Shown in pieces: positions 1 to 12,496 of a stretch of 64,000 nucleotides of DNA. This DNA is from Lasiosphaeria ovina. Its lineage: Eukaryota; Ascomycota; Sordariomycetes; Sordariales; Lasiosphaeriaceae. The notes under the pieces were generated by a model. That model had not been told where the DNA came from and ran no database searches. It saw nothing but the letters and a program-made list of their open reading frames with translations. Position 1 is the first letter of the stretch. Each line of letters opens with the position of its first letter. The position numbers were made by a program, and so were the translations under genes. The stretch covers positions 5,900,001-5,964,000 of the forward strand of contig JAULSN010000004.1 of assembly GCA_033439765.1 (NCBI GenBank), in the 5' to 3' direction.

Positions 1-3
1 GTG

Positions 4-638
4 TCATTTAGTGCCACAGTAATACGGGTAAGGGATGAAAAAGAAACTTACACCGCCAGCATCCGAGCACATCAGATCAACGGCCTTGCCACAGCAGTGG
101 TCCGATGTTCCAGGGCATGCACAGTCTCTCGTGCAGTAAATCTGTCTTACACGGCCAGGCCAGGCGGCGACTACAGCCTGCGCGCCGCTAACAGACACCT
201 GCTTGCAAGCACCGGCGCTGGTGCCGACGGTGGGATACGACGGGGTCGGGTAGCCGCCGAAGCCCGTGGCAGCGGAGGAGCAGCACTTGAAGGCGGATGG
301 GCCGGGGCACTGGTTGGACGCGACGGTACCGGCACAGTCGCTCGTCCAGCGGCAGTTGCCTGCGCTCCCGTTCGAACAGCTGGCCTTGCTGCAGCACTTG
401 ACGTCAGACGGGTCGGATGGACACGCGCCGCTGATGGTCACTCCTCCGCTGGCTGAGCATGCCGCCGTGGTGATGCAGACTCCTACATGAACGGGATGTG
501 AGCTTGGGCAGCTTAATAATGAGAGGTGATGGTTTACGGACCAGCGCTTCCGCCAGAACCATAACATGGTTCGTTGACTGCGCCCATGGCCGCCGTAGCG
601 GCCAGGATGGTGAAGATGCCCAGCGATCGAATATACAT
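4..638 (-). CDS. Secreted cysteine-rich protein with an M15/LAS-type SxHxxGxAxD motif
   Basis: Two exons, complement(join(4..482,542..638)), 191 residues, stop at 4-6. The first exon gives a signal peptide (residues 1-20, hydrophobic GIFTILAATAAMGA). The donor is GTCCGT, the acceptor TAG, and the junction keeps frame and joins a Cys-rich module (Cys25 PCYGSGGSAGVC) to the rest. Two further modules of the type C-x(n)-DVKCC / AFKCC follow, typical of small secreted fungal proteins. Near the end, TSDHCCGKAVDLM matches the S-x-H-x-x-G-x-A-x-D signature of LAS/M15 metallopeptidases (His and Asp being metal ligands in that family). The second metal-binding His is not obvious, so activity is uncertain. 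The donor is non-consensus, which is the weakest part of the model. A role in cell-wall or peptidoglycan interaction is inference only. Confidence 0.7.
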
Positions 639-1076
639 GTTCAATACTCTTTTTTCGGATATGAAAGGGAATGAGCAGGTGGGCAGTTGGAAGAAGGGGT
701 ATGTGGCAAAGGCTTTATATAGGTAGATTCCATGGTAAAGGAATAAGGCGGCGTCTCGGAGTTGATTATGCCCTCACAACTTGGCTCAACAGGTCAGGCC
801 ACCAAACTGGGAAACATCCTGTGCATATCACTTGAACCCCCCGTCCTTGGCTGCATCAGGCCAAGGGGCCACATATTTCACACAAAATCGATTGCCCGGT
901 ACAGAAGATTTTGACTAAAAGTATTAAATTTCGATGCTGGACAATGCGCCTAGGAGAGAGATAGTACTGGACACCAAATCCCCTCATGTTGCAGGGAAAC
1001 AACATGTGCTGAATCTAACGGCTGTGCGTGGGGCTAAGGACGGGCGCTACAGGGCTGCCAAGACGTGCATCAGGGA

Positions 1077-1097
1077 GGGGGGGGGGGGGGGGGGGGG
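1077..1097. repeat. Homopolymer G tract (21 G)
   Basis: Twenty-one consecutive G, preceded by GGGA. A homopolymer this long is unusual in fungal nuclear DNA and prone to length variation and sequencing error. Confidence 0.9.
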
Positions 1098-3234
1098 TCC
1101 AGTGCTACGCCGGCTGATAACGAACGGAAGGTAACCGTCTTTCACGGAGTAAGCAGATGGCCCTGTAATCTGGGTGAGGAGGTATTCATGGAGAAGAAAT
1201 TGGCTGGATACAATCCCAGGCAGTTGAACAGTTGAACCTGGGTCTGACGAAGGATGCGCCCTGCGCTGTCAGGCCCGTGATTGAAATCTCATCGGCTTGT
1301 CGTCGTTGTCATCATCTTATCAGATACCGAAGAGGGATGGAAGCTTGGCACACCTTCTGACGCATTTGTTAGCTTCGCTACCCCCATGCCTGCCAAATCC
1401 TTTTCAACTCTAAAACTAAAAGATGTCGGCAGTGTCAAGGCACTACCGGCCCTTGCAGATGTCCTCAGCATCGCAAGAAGCTATTGCACTAGTATGCTTG
1501 TTCTTCATCCCCAATGTAAAGGATGCTACCCCATTCCTTCTCGATGGGAGCGGCATTTCGGGGCAGTGCCCGGTTGGTTTCCCAAAACGTGGACCAACCA
1601 CACCGTCACTGACCAGCAAGCGGTGGAATAAGCCGGTCAAAGGAAACCCCGATGGATAATCTCTGCCCACTCTCCGCAAAATAGGGTTTTATTGAAACAT
1701 CTTCGCCGCTCGTATTTCCTCAGAAGAGCAAAAGAGCCCATCATTTGGTTGCATTATCGGCATGCAGATGCAGGAATCTAGACCGAGGACCGCCTTTTCA
1801 GAACTAGAGTATCATCAACCTGCATCAGAACCCTCGCCATGCACACCTGCTAGAAGATAATGTATCTCCTGTCCAAGTCTGACGAACCCAAATTACCAAC
1901 CCCCGCCTTGGCCTCCCCCAACCTTTGAGGTATAACTTTGTGACACTATCCCATTGCGGGCTAGGGAAACAAAAGAGGAAGCTGCTGAGATTAAGGACAA
2001 GTCTGCTAGTCTATCAGTGGATGATGCCCGCGACTGGTCTGGTCGGCGATTTCCCACAACCAGGGTGCCCGAAATGATCAGCATGGCCACTGCCGTCCGT
2101 TGGAGCACCCACGCTGCCAAGGCGGCATCGGCCGCGATTCCCCACAATCCCCAACCAATATGCCTTCCTCAGGTATCCGTCAATGGGAATCTCCTCAAAT
2201 TGGTCTATCAAAACCCCAACACACATATCTCACTGACAACTCTCAGGATGTCTTCGGACATGCCACAGACACTAGTCGCGATTATCACTGCTAAATGTGC
2301 ACCATTTCACTACCGATCTGCTGCATTGAGAGGCACTGCTTCACTGCAAATGTTGTGTGCTTTTGGCTGTAAAAGCCAATGACATTTGTGGCCGATTTCA
2401 CCGCTGAGGGTGAAAACTGCTTACGAGGGTTAGGGTTATGAATGGTGAGAGTTTTGTTACAGCCTCGCAAGGAGGCGCGCTCATCATATAAGGCACCATC
2501 TCTGTCCATAAATCTCAAGTTAGAGCCCCAGGGATGTTGGATAAGGAAAGGAGATTGTTTACGTCGTCCCGCAAGGCCATTTGCACGATCCTCGAGAATG
2601 TTGATGATGGGCTAGGGAGACTTTGGTCTATACATGTACAAAGTTCTTAGCACCGCCTGCAGCATTTGCAGCGTGTTGGACCAATCAGAAAATTGGCCCT
2701 TCAAAGTAATCAAGGCAAAATGAACGGGTTGATGACTGCAGTAATATAGAGAAAGTCACAGTACACGACGGTTTTACTTCATTATAAGGGGATAGTGCGC
2801 TCATAAGGGGTCACTGGAGGGATGGCCTGGCAGCGGCGAGCTCACCCTTCCGATCCTAATTTCCGCCACTAATTAGGTGGAGTTACCAGAATCGAGATAC
2901 GTCCTAACTTAAGCCGTAGAATACTTTTGTATTATACGAAACTGCTACTTTTTAGAGGATATAATTACAGCTCACTTCCAGCCACCTTAGATCTTCCCTT
3001 ACCCGCGTGACCTGCCTAGACACCCCCTACGTAGTCGCTGTTACAGACTATCGTTCGTTGGAATTCATGTGCCGTGGTCGGGACTGCCAATTTCTGATTG
3101 CTCAGTTTCCCCGGCTTCCGACCACACCATAACTCCTGGCACGTTATGCATCATCTCAAACAAACCTCCCGTTTTCGAGACATTTTTCTCACAAGGCGCA
3201 CCAAAGGTTGTTGGTCCAACCCCCTGTACGGGCT

Positions 3235-3470
3235 AGAAACCTCTCCGAACTGGGCGCGGAAAGCTGTTGCGTACAACGGCACGTAGAAATGAGCCAAAGA
3301 GTGCTTGTATTGTCTGTCTTCAAAGAAGGGGGGCATAGCCCAGATACCCACCCTACCTACTTTGTATGCTTATTCGGCTCTGCTGAACTAGGCCACACAT
3401 GGCTTAGCGTGTGCGCCACGTAAGCACAGCCTCGGCTTCATGCCACAGAAACCTCTCCGAACTGGGCGCG
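3235..3470. repeat. 24-bp direct repeat, copies 212 bp apart
   Basis: The 24-bp word beginning AGAAACCTCTCCGAACTGGG is present at 3235-3258 and again, unchanged, at 3447-3470. Sequence between and around the copies is not otherwise similar. It does not match an element I recognise. Confidence 0.85.
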
Positions 3471-3606
3471 AATAGCCAACTGAATTTGACGTCGACGACA
3501 GTCGCCTGATGTCTAGAGGCGACTAAATCGCCTGCGCCGCCAGCGTCACCAGCGACGGTAAAATCTCAGCCAACGCTCGCACGGGTCAAAGGCCGAATTG
3601 CTAATT

Positions 3607-5526
3607 ATGCCTCTCGGCGGGCTGAGGCGATACATCATGGGCTTCTTGTCCAGACGGCGGTTCCTCTCCGCAGCCTTGATTCTGGGCATCGCAGTCATAG
3701 CCAGCATGTGGAGAAGCCAATCGGACCGCGAATACATCGTCCTGGACACAGCGCTGCCCGTGTCAACGCTTAGCAAGTTTCACCAGTTTCTCGCGAGCCA
3801 CAGGCTATCCAACGGCCAGCTCTTGACAATGCCCACGCTGTCGCCCGACGACCTAAGCAAGTTCATCATGCCCTTCAATGAATGGGCACCACCGCCCTTC
3901 AACAACAACACCATCCGCAGCGACTCCGCAAGCAACCGGTTCATTATGTCCGTCAGCGGCATGGATCAGTTGTTCGGCATGGATCTGGTGGACCCCGAAA
4001 CCCACCACATCAAGCAACGCCAGTGGCTTGGCTTGGTCCCCCTCTCAGACCGACGCTGGGCGGAGAAGCAACTGGATGCACCCGAGAATTTCGACCGCGC
4101 CCTCGAGCACGTCATGAAGGCTGCTACCGTTTACTTCAACTTGCCCGGCAGCACCCGCAAGATGCGCCGCGCCTTCACCAATGCCCACAATGTCCTCACC
4201 CATTTTGACACCGTCCTCGACGCCCACTACAACACCACCACCACGGGCCTCCCATCTCCCGTCCCTCGCGTCGCCGACCTCTGGTCCGAGTTCTTCCTCA
4301 CCCACATGGTCTCCGTCGGCAGCTGCGCTCACACCTGGGCCTCTGACCACCTCGAAACCCTCGTCGACAGCCTCTTCGCTCAACTGGAGTCCACCCCGAC
4401 CTTTCCCGGTGCGACGCAAGCCAGCCCGCAGCAGGACGCCCTCTTCGCACAGTACGTACGCCTTGCCAATGTCGCCGCCTACGTTGACGTAGCCACCCTC
4501 GTTCCCCTAACCGGTTACGTGGTCTCGCTCCCGCACTGGCGCGCTGCTGTCTCACCGCCCATTGTCGACTGGCCTGCTTACGATGGGAGCACCCCGCTGG
4601 TCCCGGGTAGTTATCCCGCCGACCTCGGAAAGCGCCTGCTCGCCTATCAAAAGCGGCTCGTGTACCTTGTTCGAGAAACCTTGACGGCCGAGATGACGGC
4701 GCACCCGCCTATCAATAGTGGGGAGGGTACGTGGTCGCCGGACGCGGTGGTCGGGCCACTGCGCTTGCAGCGTGAGGCGTATGCGCGTGGGAGGAGAGAG
4801 CTGTGGGGCCAGCCGGCGCCGTGGCGCGAGGAGATGTACATCGGGTCGCTGAAGCTGTGGATGGAGCCCGCGAGGGTCGGGACGCCGGCCAAGTACGACT
4901 CGTGGGGATTCGTCGGGTATCGGCTTTGGTACCGCCATTCGGCAGCCGAGTGGGAGAGGTTTATCAGCAAGTTTGACGACGACGTTGCTGGTTGGGGAGC
5001 TGGTGTCGCCGGGGCTGACGAGGTCAAATCGAGGGCCGAGATCAGGTGGGTGGATGGGAGCGAGCACGGAATTGCCGAGGGGGATGTCGAGGGGGCGAGG
5101 CAGCACTTCAAGACGCTGCAAGAGAGTGGCTGCGGCCGTCTCAACACCCCGCCCGCATTTCTTGTTGCCGACCAGATGTCCATCGATGCGTACCTGCAAG
5201 ACGGTTACGCCGTTCCCGGTCAGGGTCGGCAGCTCATCGACGAGGCCGACTTGGCTCCCTTTGTGACGCTCGCTGCTGCGGCCAAGCCCGAGGCAAACCG
5301 TCCGGGTCCCATTAGTGGGAATTTGTCCAGATTTGATGGGACCGTGAGGGTCCTGGGGTCAGTTCTGCTTGACGACGTATGGCAGAGTGTGCCCCACCTC
5401 AGCGTCGAGGACTTGTGGAGGATAGCCGTCCTCCATCCGTCCGAGGTTTATGTAGGCGTGGTGACAGAGTCCCAGGTGAAGAACTGGGCTGCGTCCAACA
5501 AGACTGAGGATGGAGGTGCCTCGTAA
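3607..5526 (+). CDS. Single-pass membrane-anchored protein of unknown function
   Basis: Intronless frame of 639 residues from the ATG at 3607. A second ATG at 3637 would remove ten residues and is equally plausible. Near the N-terminus a basic cluster (SRRR) precedes a hydrophobic segment at about residues 19-35, giving a type II membrane anchor or uncleaved signal. The rest is soluble, Trp/Pro-rich and evenly coded, with third positions rich in C and G, so it is a real gene. Features include a conserved-looking block WGFVGYRLWYRHSAAEWERF and two NNTT/NNT-type N-glycosylation sites that would fit a lumenal or extracellular domain. I do not recognise a catalytic motif. Overlapping antisense ORFs are shadows. 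Confidence 0.85.
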   Translation: MPLGGLRRYIMGFLSRRRFLSAALILGIAVIASMWRSQSDREYIVLDTALPVSTLSKFHQFLASHRLSNGQLLTMPTLSPDDLSKFIMPFNEWAPPPFNNNTIRSDSASNRFIMSVSGMDQLFGMDLVDPETHHIKQRQWLGLVPLSDRRWAEKQLDAPENFDRALEHVMKAATVYFNLPGSTRKMRRAFTNAHNVLTHFDTVLDAHYNTTTTGLPSPVPRVADLWSEFFLTHMVSVGSCAHTWASDHLETLVDSLFAQLESTPTFPGATQASPQQDALFAQYVRLANVAAYVDVATLVPLTGYVVSLPHWRAAVSPPIVDWPAYDGSTPLVPGSYPADLGKRLLAYQKRLVYLVRETLTAEMTAHPPINSGEGTWSPDAVVGPLRLQREAYARGRRELWGQPAPWREEMYIGSLKLWMEPARVGTPAKYDSWGFVGYRLWYRHSAAEWERFISKFDDDVAGWGAGVAGADEVKSRAEIRWVDGSEHGIAEGDVEGARQHFKTLQESGCGRLNTPPAFLVADQMSIDAYLQDGYAVPGQGRQLIDEADLAPFVTLAAAAKPEANRPGPISGNLSRFDGTVRVLGSVLLDDVWQSVPHLSVEDLWRIAVLHPSEVYVGVVTESQVKNWAASNKTEDGGAS

Positions 5527-5989
5527 AGTAGGCGTGTAAGTTGAAAAGAGATAGAAGCAAGAGCTTAGGTAATGAGGTACTGGGCTATAGGTAAGACATA
5601 GCAGGAGAGTTTTGACGTGGCGTCTGACCCGGATGTTACTTGCCGTAGTTTCAAATCATATAACGTGCCTCCAACCTTCAGGCCTCCTTAGATGTTACAG
5701 CTGTGAAATGCATAATGTTGATGTACTTTGTATTGGAAGTAGAGTTTGTTTTATTACGATTATAAACGAGCGGGAGGGAAGCTAGCTGCTTTTTACACTA
5801 GGTATGCCCGAGCGCCCTTACCTATGCACCGATTTACGAGGCCTAGAATTAGGCCTGCTATAGACGTGCTTAATCTTGGACCCCTTGGTTATCCCTGTTA
5901 CAGCACGGCCGAACTATGGTTCGTGGTGCCGTAACCATCTTGGCTGTAGGCTCCTAACCTGCAGCCCCACTCTTCCTAGTTGGGACTAC
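5527..5989. other. Intergenic, AT-richer, no gene seen
   Basis: Downstream region of the membrane-anchored gene. TA/CTA-rich sequence resembling decayed repeat DNA appears after about 5740. No coding signal. Confidence 0.4.
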
Positions 5990-7285
5990 ACCAGGCGCTC
6001 CTCAAGTTCCACGAGAGGAACAACTCCAGCAGGTTCAATCCATCAGATCACTCCTCGATCGAGCACAGACTCTCTCGGCGAGCCCGATACCGAGTATTGT
6101 TTCGATCGAACTAGCCACCCTAGAGCGAAGCAACCACAGACTCGAATCCTTAGCGATTTAGGCAGTGTCGATCACACCTATTGCAAGTCAGCCAACCCCA
6201 TCTGTCCGAATCCAGCCCGTTCGAACGGCAGCATCAAACAAGCCTCGCCCTCCAAAATTGTCACATCCACCCATCAATACCGTTTTAATTGAGCCGCGTA
6301 CTCCCTTGCACTCGAAGGCGCGAAGCTACAAGCCATGGTCGACGGCGACGGTAGTCGTTAGTACGACAAATGGTGGGATGGCAAATGGCAAATCGAAGAC
6401 CCAAACGCGATCAAACACTCGACGCGCAAACCCAAACCAGTCCCCAACACCCTCAAGAAAGTCTCGAGCGACATTCCAGAGACGCCCAAACTATCACTCT
6501 TCACGAAACAACCAACGAAAGAGACCACAACGCCGCCAAAGAATTCGCTTTTCTCGCCCAAGAAGATAGTTACCATCTCGAGCGATATCGAGGAGATCCC
6601 AGCCACGCCTCGTAAGAAGCTGTTCACGCCTCGCACCAAGCGCACTGTCGTAATTGTTGATAGCGACATCGAAGAGAACAAGTATATAAAGAAAACACGC
6701 GTCGATCGAGAGAAAGACGACGAAATCGAACAGCTTAAGTCCGAAGTTGACGAGCTTAGAGAAGGCGCGGGACAAGCGGAAGAAGAACGCCGGCAATTGT
6801 TCAAGAAATTTCAAGCCATGAAGGACGAACCGAGTAAGAATGCAGACGACATCAAAAAACTCAAGACGTCTATAGATGGACTCACCAAACGAGCGAATGC
6901 TCTGTCTGCCAGTTTGACTAATGTGGTACTGCTTGGCAAAACCAATGCGATGGACGCACAACAGTTGGTTCACGAGATTTCACTGGCAATTGAGCGGGGC
7001 AAGACTGATGACTACGGCTATCGTGGTGAATACGAAACTAACTTGGCACGATACGATTGGGTCCTGCCAGAGGAGGAAACCGGAGGTTTGATCCCGTACA
7101 AAGTGGACAATGATCAAGACGGTGCGGACGAAGCGATTGTCCGCGACAACAAGTTGTTCATTGTGCCGACCAAAGGCCCGCTTGCGGGCCGAGAAGTCTT
7201 TATCGGGAACATGAACGAGATCCCGGAGGATGATGCCCAGTTGCTCGGACTGACCAAGGACAATGGAAATTGGACGAAGAAATGA
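5990..7285 (+). pseudogene. Decayed ORF encoding a Ser/Pro/Lys-rich coiled-coil protein
   Basis: Protein-like reading starts in frame 3 at about 5995, with residues such as SIELATLERSNHRLESLA before a TAG near 6155. It shifts to frame 2 near 6290-6330, where another stop (TAG at 6359-6361) interrupts. From 6362 it runs open to TGA at 7283-7285. The open part has short repeats of the form SSDIPE/SSDIEE/DSDIEE next to TPRKK-like basic clusters, then a coiled coil (DEIEQLKSEVDELREG), then a compact C-terminal domain ending DNGNWTKK. Both stops are TAG where CAG (Gln) would fit, as RIP would produce. The family is unknown. Position beside a pogo remnant suggests mobile-element cargo, but that is inference. 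Confidence 0.5.
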
Positions 7286-7343
7286 TGAGCTATCGGGTCG
7301 ATAGCTTCGCCGAAGGGGGCATTGTTGGCGAACATTAGCAAGC

Positions 7344-7817
7344 ATGTACAGTAGTCACGTGGTAACAAATACGCTTGTACTTATACCGCACGGCAGTCAG
7401 GATATCCGGAAGTACCATGACAGTATTCGGAATGCCCTCAGTCCGGCTCACCGGCGTATGCGGGCATTATTTACGAAGGTCGGGAGGTCCTTGGATCTGA
7501 ATAATACAGAGATCGCTTCTTTGAGGGCACAAATTCAACACCTCACGACCGAATTAGAAGCTTCAAAGCCGCGAACACGTAAGAGGACGTATGAAGATGG
7601 AAATGACCGATTTGGACGTATTGAAGAAACTGACAAGCATAAAAAGCGAGTTAACAACCACGCAAGCGAAAAAGAACGGCCCGGGCACAAAGTCAGCTAC
7701 ATGCAGTCGAAGAAGCCCGGGAAATTATCGCCTGTGGGCTTGAGAAATATAGAGAGGCTAAAGAAAAGGATTGAGTATTTTTTTTTACCAGTAATTCTGG
7801 CTAGAAATGGTCACTAA
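7344..7817 (+). pseudogene. C-terminal fragment of a pogo/Fot1-type DDE transposase, copy A
   Basis: The frame reads a segment typical of the C-terminus of fungal Tc1/mariner-pogo transposases. It has a short helix (SIRNALSPAHRRMRALFTKV), a leucine-patterned coiled coil (NNTEIASLRAQIQHL), a basic KPRTRKRTYED block, then a region equivalent to the usual end domain. No DDE catalytic core precedes it, so it is truncated. The stretch from about 7411 to 7800 is homologous to 15483-15851, with mostly transition differences. Low-level decay is visible at the end (a T9 run and loss of the expected acidic terminus). Confidence 0.7.
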
Positions 7818-8445
7818 TTTATTGCATCCCACACAACATACTATATGTGTAGAGTCTTAAATACCTAGTTAGTTTTATTTCCCGAATCCCCTGCCGGTTG
7901 GTTTGCATTATCTTCAGATGTGAGATATCTTTATAAAGTTGCTAGCAGTGTTCTAGTGTCGTTAGAAACACGCGTGGAACAGTCTAGCTCGCTGTTTACA
8001 ACCATTCCCTCTTCTCAACATAGTTAATCTATAACGGTAAATATTATAACGTTATCTATTGTTTTAGGGTTATATACACCCGGTTTCAAATCAATTACCA
8101 CGGTAGCTATAGCCGGGCTAAAAATCTTAACCCTCCTTAGGGAGATGCTCGGTTCGCCTTACCCCCTTACTGCTCAGGCTTTACGGTTACTCTGGATTTC
8201 GTTAGAAAATGTTCTAGGTGGTGACTATGTCTCTCCTGATTTCCTTCGACCGTTTTTAAGGCCCTCCTACTCCGCTACTCTCATAGTACTCTATATCCTT
8301 TTATTTTCAAACCAATGACTTCTATGGCTTCAAGAGTCGTGACGGTGGATTCGCCCATGCCCGCCCGGTGGTATGCGTCTCTCTGGCTCTGCAGCGGGCT
8401 CACAGAAGCGGGAAAGGCGACAATACCCCATACAAGCCGGCTTGA
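7818..8445. other. AT-rich decayed DNA
   Basis: TA-rich sequence with many stops in all frames and no ORF of interest. Composition is consistent with RIP-affected repeat. I cannot assign a family. Confidence 0.45.
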
Positions 8446-8660
8446 TTAACGGGAGGTGGCGTAGAACCTCCTAGACCAGGCGTTTGCCATTCCTGCCACG
8501 TATTCCTGCACCCGTCGGCCAGCGGGTACAATGGCCGGCACGAGGAGCGCTGGCACCAGGCTGGGCAAGCGAGTCCATCTCCAGTGCATGACCTCGCTGT
8601 CGCTGAGGAAGTCGATGAGCCAATGGTCACCTCTCCCGACGGCATGACGTGATGGTCCAT
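8446..8660 (-). pseudogene. Possible coding fragment of unknown family
   Basis: On the minus strand one frame reads smoothly from about 8655 to a TAA at 8446-8448. It gives an Arg/Val/Pro-rich segment including DFLSDSEVMHWRW and LVPAIVPAGRRVQEYVAGM. It has no start, no partner exon and no recognised family, and it lies beside a clear GH47 fragment. It may be a second gene relic or chance. Confidence 0.25.
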
Positions 8661-8711
8661 GGTGAAGTAATGCTCTTCACTTTGGACGAGCTTTGGAGCG
8701 GGGACCGTGTC

Positions 8712-10639
<1,928 letters not shown>

Positions 10640-11705
10640 TCAAGCGCCGTGACGCTCCGCCTTGGGATAGCCCCAGGTTTCGACGGCAGCCTGGATCAGG
10701 GCCGAGTTGAACGCTTCGAGGCCGGCATTTTCCCACTGATACTGGCCGTAGGGCCCGCCATATGTGTCGATAAACTCCACCAAGTACTCAATGCACTTGT
10801 CCAGAGTCTTCGAGGTGCCCATCATCTTCGGATCCAGGACCATTTGGCCGGCCTTGTCCTTTACGTACTTCGGAAACTGGATAACCAATTTCCTCTTCGC
10901 TTTATAGTCAGCGACACTGGCTCCCAACTCGAGGGCGTGGTCCTTCGGGCACCACATAATGATGCCATGGAATACGGGAATGTGCTGCTCGTTGACGGAT
11001 CGGAACAAAGTCGGGACCGTTTTATACGCGGAATCTTCGACCTCCTTCAAGCAGATTATCATAGCCTTTGCGGGCGTGATGGGGGACGACGACTTTTTCT
11101 ACAGTGGAAGGAAAATTGGGTTAGCAGACTCAGGACACGCAGGCCATGAGGCAGGCCATGAGGCAGGCCATGATGCAGTCGCTCACGATTTGACCATCCA
11201 CTTTTCCGTCCCTCTCAAACTTGGACTCGGAGCTCTTGAACTTCCAGCTTGCTTGTGTCTCTGGAAACCTCCCCCACGATCCTTCGGGCAGTACAAACGC
11301 CCCGTTACGGAGGGAGGAGCTGGAATCGATAACGACGCCGGTCTTTCTGCATCTCGCAACTCGATGTTTGGAGAGGTCGTAGATTTCAAAGTTGAATATC
11401 GGGACACCCCCTGCGCCCTTGTGGGTATTCAGTTCGGTGATTGCCTTCACCGCAAACGACGTGCAGCGACCCGCGTCGACGTTCCAGGTAGCCGCCAATT
11501 GCTGAATGTCGAACGTGCTGATGTGAGCATCCGTAATGCCCTTGATGCAATTCTTAGGGTCATTTATGAAGTCATAGTTCGTCCTCCCAGTTGCTTGGAT
11601 GATGTATTCTAGCATTAACATCCCAGTGTAGGGACCGCCGTTGAAGATTTTCACCCACTCATGTTGAGCGAGAGTGAGAGGGTCAGCTGGCGCCGGGTGA
11701 GACAT
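10640..11705 (-). CDS. Unknown protein with a possible transglutaminase/papain-like Cys-His-Asp triad
   Basis: Two exons, complement(join(10640..11098,11139..11705)), 341 residues. The intron is only 40 bp (donor GTGTCC, branch TGCTAAC, acceptor CACTGTAG) and joins in phase 0. The ATG at 11705 is the first in frame. The order Cys81 (DAGRCTSFAV), His114 (YDLSKHRVAR), Asp127 (TGVVIDSSS) is the spacing and context seen in transglutaminase-like and arylamine-acetyltransferase-like cysteine folds. That functional reading is inference. Three tandem copies of a 12-bp unit at the end of exon 1 encode MACLMACLMAC right before the splice donor, so their copy number changes the protein locally. No signal peptide is visible. 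The C-terminal exon reads cleanly with charged, soluble composition. Confidence 0.65.
11140..11175. repeat. 12-bp tandem repeat, three copies, in coding exon
   Basis: The unit CAGGCCATGAGG occurs three times (the last copy with one change) at the 3' edge of exon 1 of the gene on the minus strand, abutting its donor site. It keeps the reading frame. Confidence 0.85.
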
Positions 11706-12010
11706 GGTGGAGGTCGGCAATCAGAGCAGATAATAGTAATGAAGAAAGATAATTAAAGCCGAGTAAGAACGAGCGTCTTGTAACGAACCAAAGGTAGCTG
11801 GGTGATGATGGCAGAAGCTGGACCAGGACAGTATCCAAACCATTCAGGCATGACCTTTATATAGGTAGATGGCTCCCACTAGGGACAAGATGTGTTGAAA
11901 GGGGCCGTTGTCGTGCTCGTTGGACGTTATCGTGGCTGTGGTTGCTGGAGCTTGTGTTGGCGGGGGCGCCGAAGGGTCGGGGATCCAGGTTCGCATCCAT
12001 GATACATCGC

Positions 12011-12490
12011 CAGGGCGGCGCGGCCGTTGGGCCATGGCTGCTGAGACCGGTAGCGGTTTGTTCCAAAGGGCTGTTGGCCTGTTTGAGGGAGAGGAGGCGT
12101 CATCGCCGTGGGAGCTTGAGCTGGTGTTGGCGTCAAATGAAACAATGGAAACCCACCTTGTAAGCTCCCATCTCCGACCAGGGCGGCGCGGCCGTTGGGC
12201 TATGGCTGCTGAGACCGGTGACAGTTTCTTCCAAAGGGTTGTTAGCTTGTTTGAGGGAGAGGAGGCGTCGTTGTCGTGGTAGCTTGAGCTGGTGTTGGCG
12301 GCAAATGAAGCAATGGAAATCCACCTTGTAAGCTCCCATCTCCGGCCAGGGCGGCGCGGCCGTTGGGCCATGGCTGCTGAGACCGGTGACGGGTTGTTCC
12401 AAAGGGTTGTTAGCTTGTTTGAGGGAGAGGAGGCTTCGTTACTGTGGTAGCTTGAGCTGGTATTGACGGCAAGTAAAACACTGGAAATAT
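12011..12490. repeat. 168-bp tandem repeat, nearly three copies
   Basis: The word CAGGGCGGCGCGGCCGTTGG starts at 12011, 12179 and 12347, an exact 168-bp period, with high identity between units. Because 168 is 56 codons, a minus-strand frame from 12494 to 11844 stays open (216 codons, Ser/Asn-rich 56-residue units). It has no known domain, and I treat it as a minisatellite rather than a gene. The array ends a few bases before a foldback element. Confidence 0.85.
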
Positions 12491-12496
12491 CCACTG

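Larger units (their letters stand above)
639..3606. other. Gene-poor stretch
   Basis: About 3 kb with no ORF that has family features or believable splice sites. It contains a run of 21 G at 1077-1097 and a 24-bp direct repeat at 3235-3258 and 3447-3470. Several short ORFs are present, but they overlap one another on both strands without protein-like composition. The first few hundred bases should hold the promoter of the secreted Cys-rich gene. Confidence 0.5.

Noticed and set aside
4552..5199. 215-codon minus-strand ORF
   Set aside because: Shadow of the 639-residue gene; Arg/Pro-rich and no start context.
11844..12494. 216-codon minus-strand ORF as a repeat-protein gene
   Set aside because: Openness follows from the 168-bp period of the minisatellite; kept only as a finding, not as a gene.
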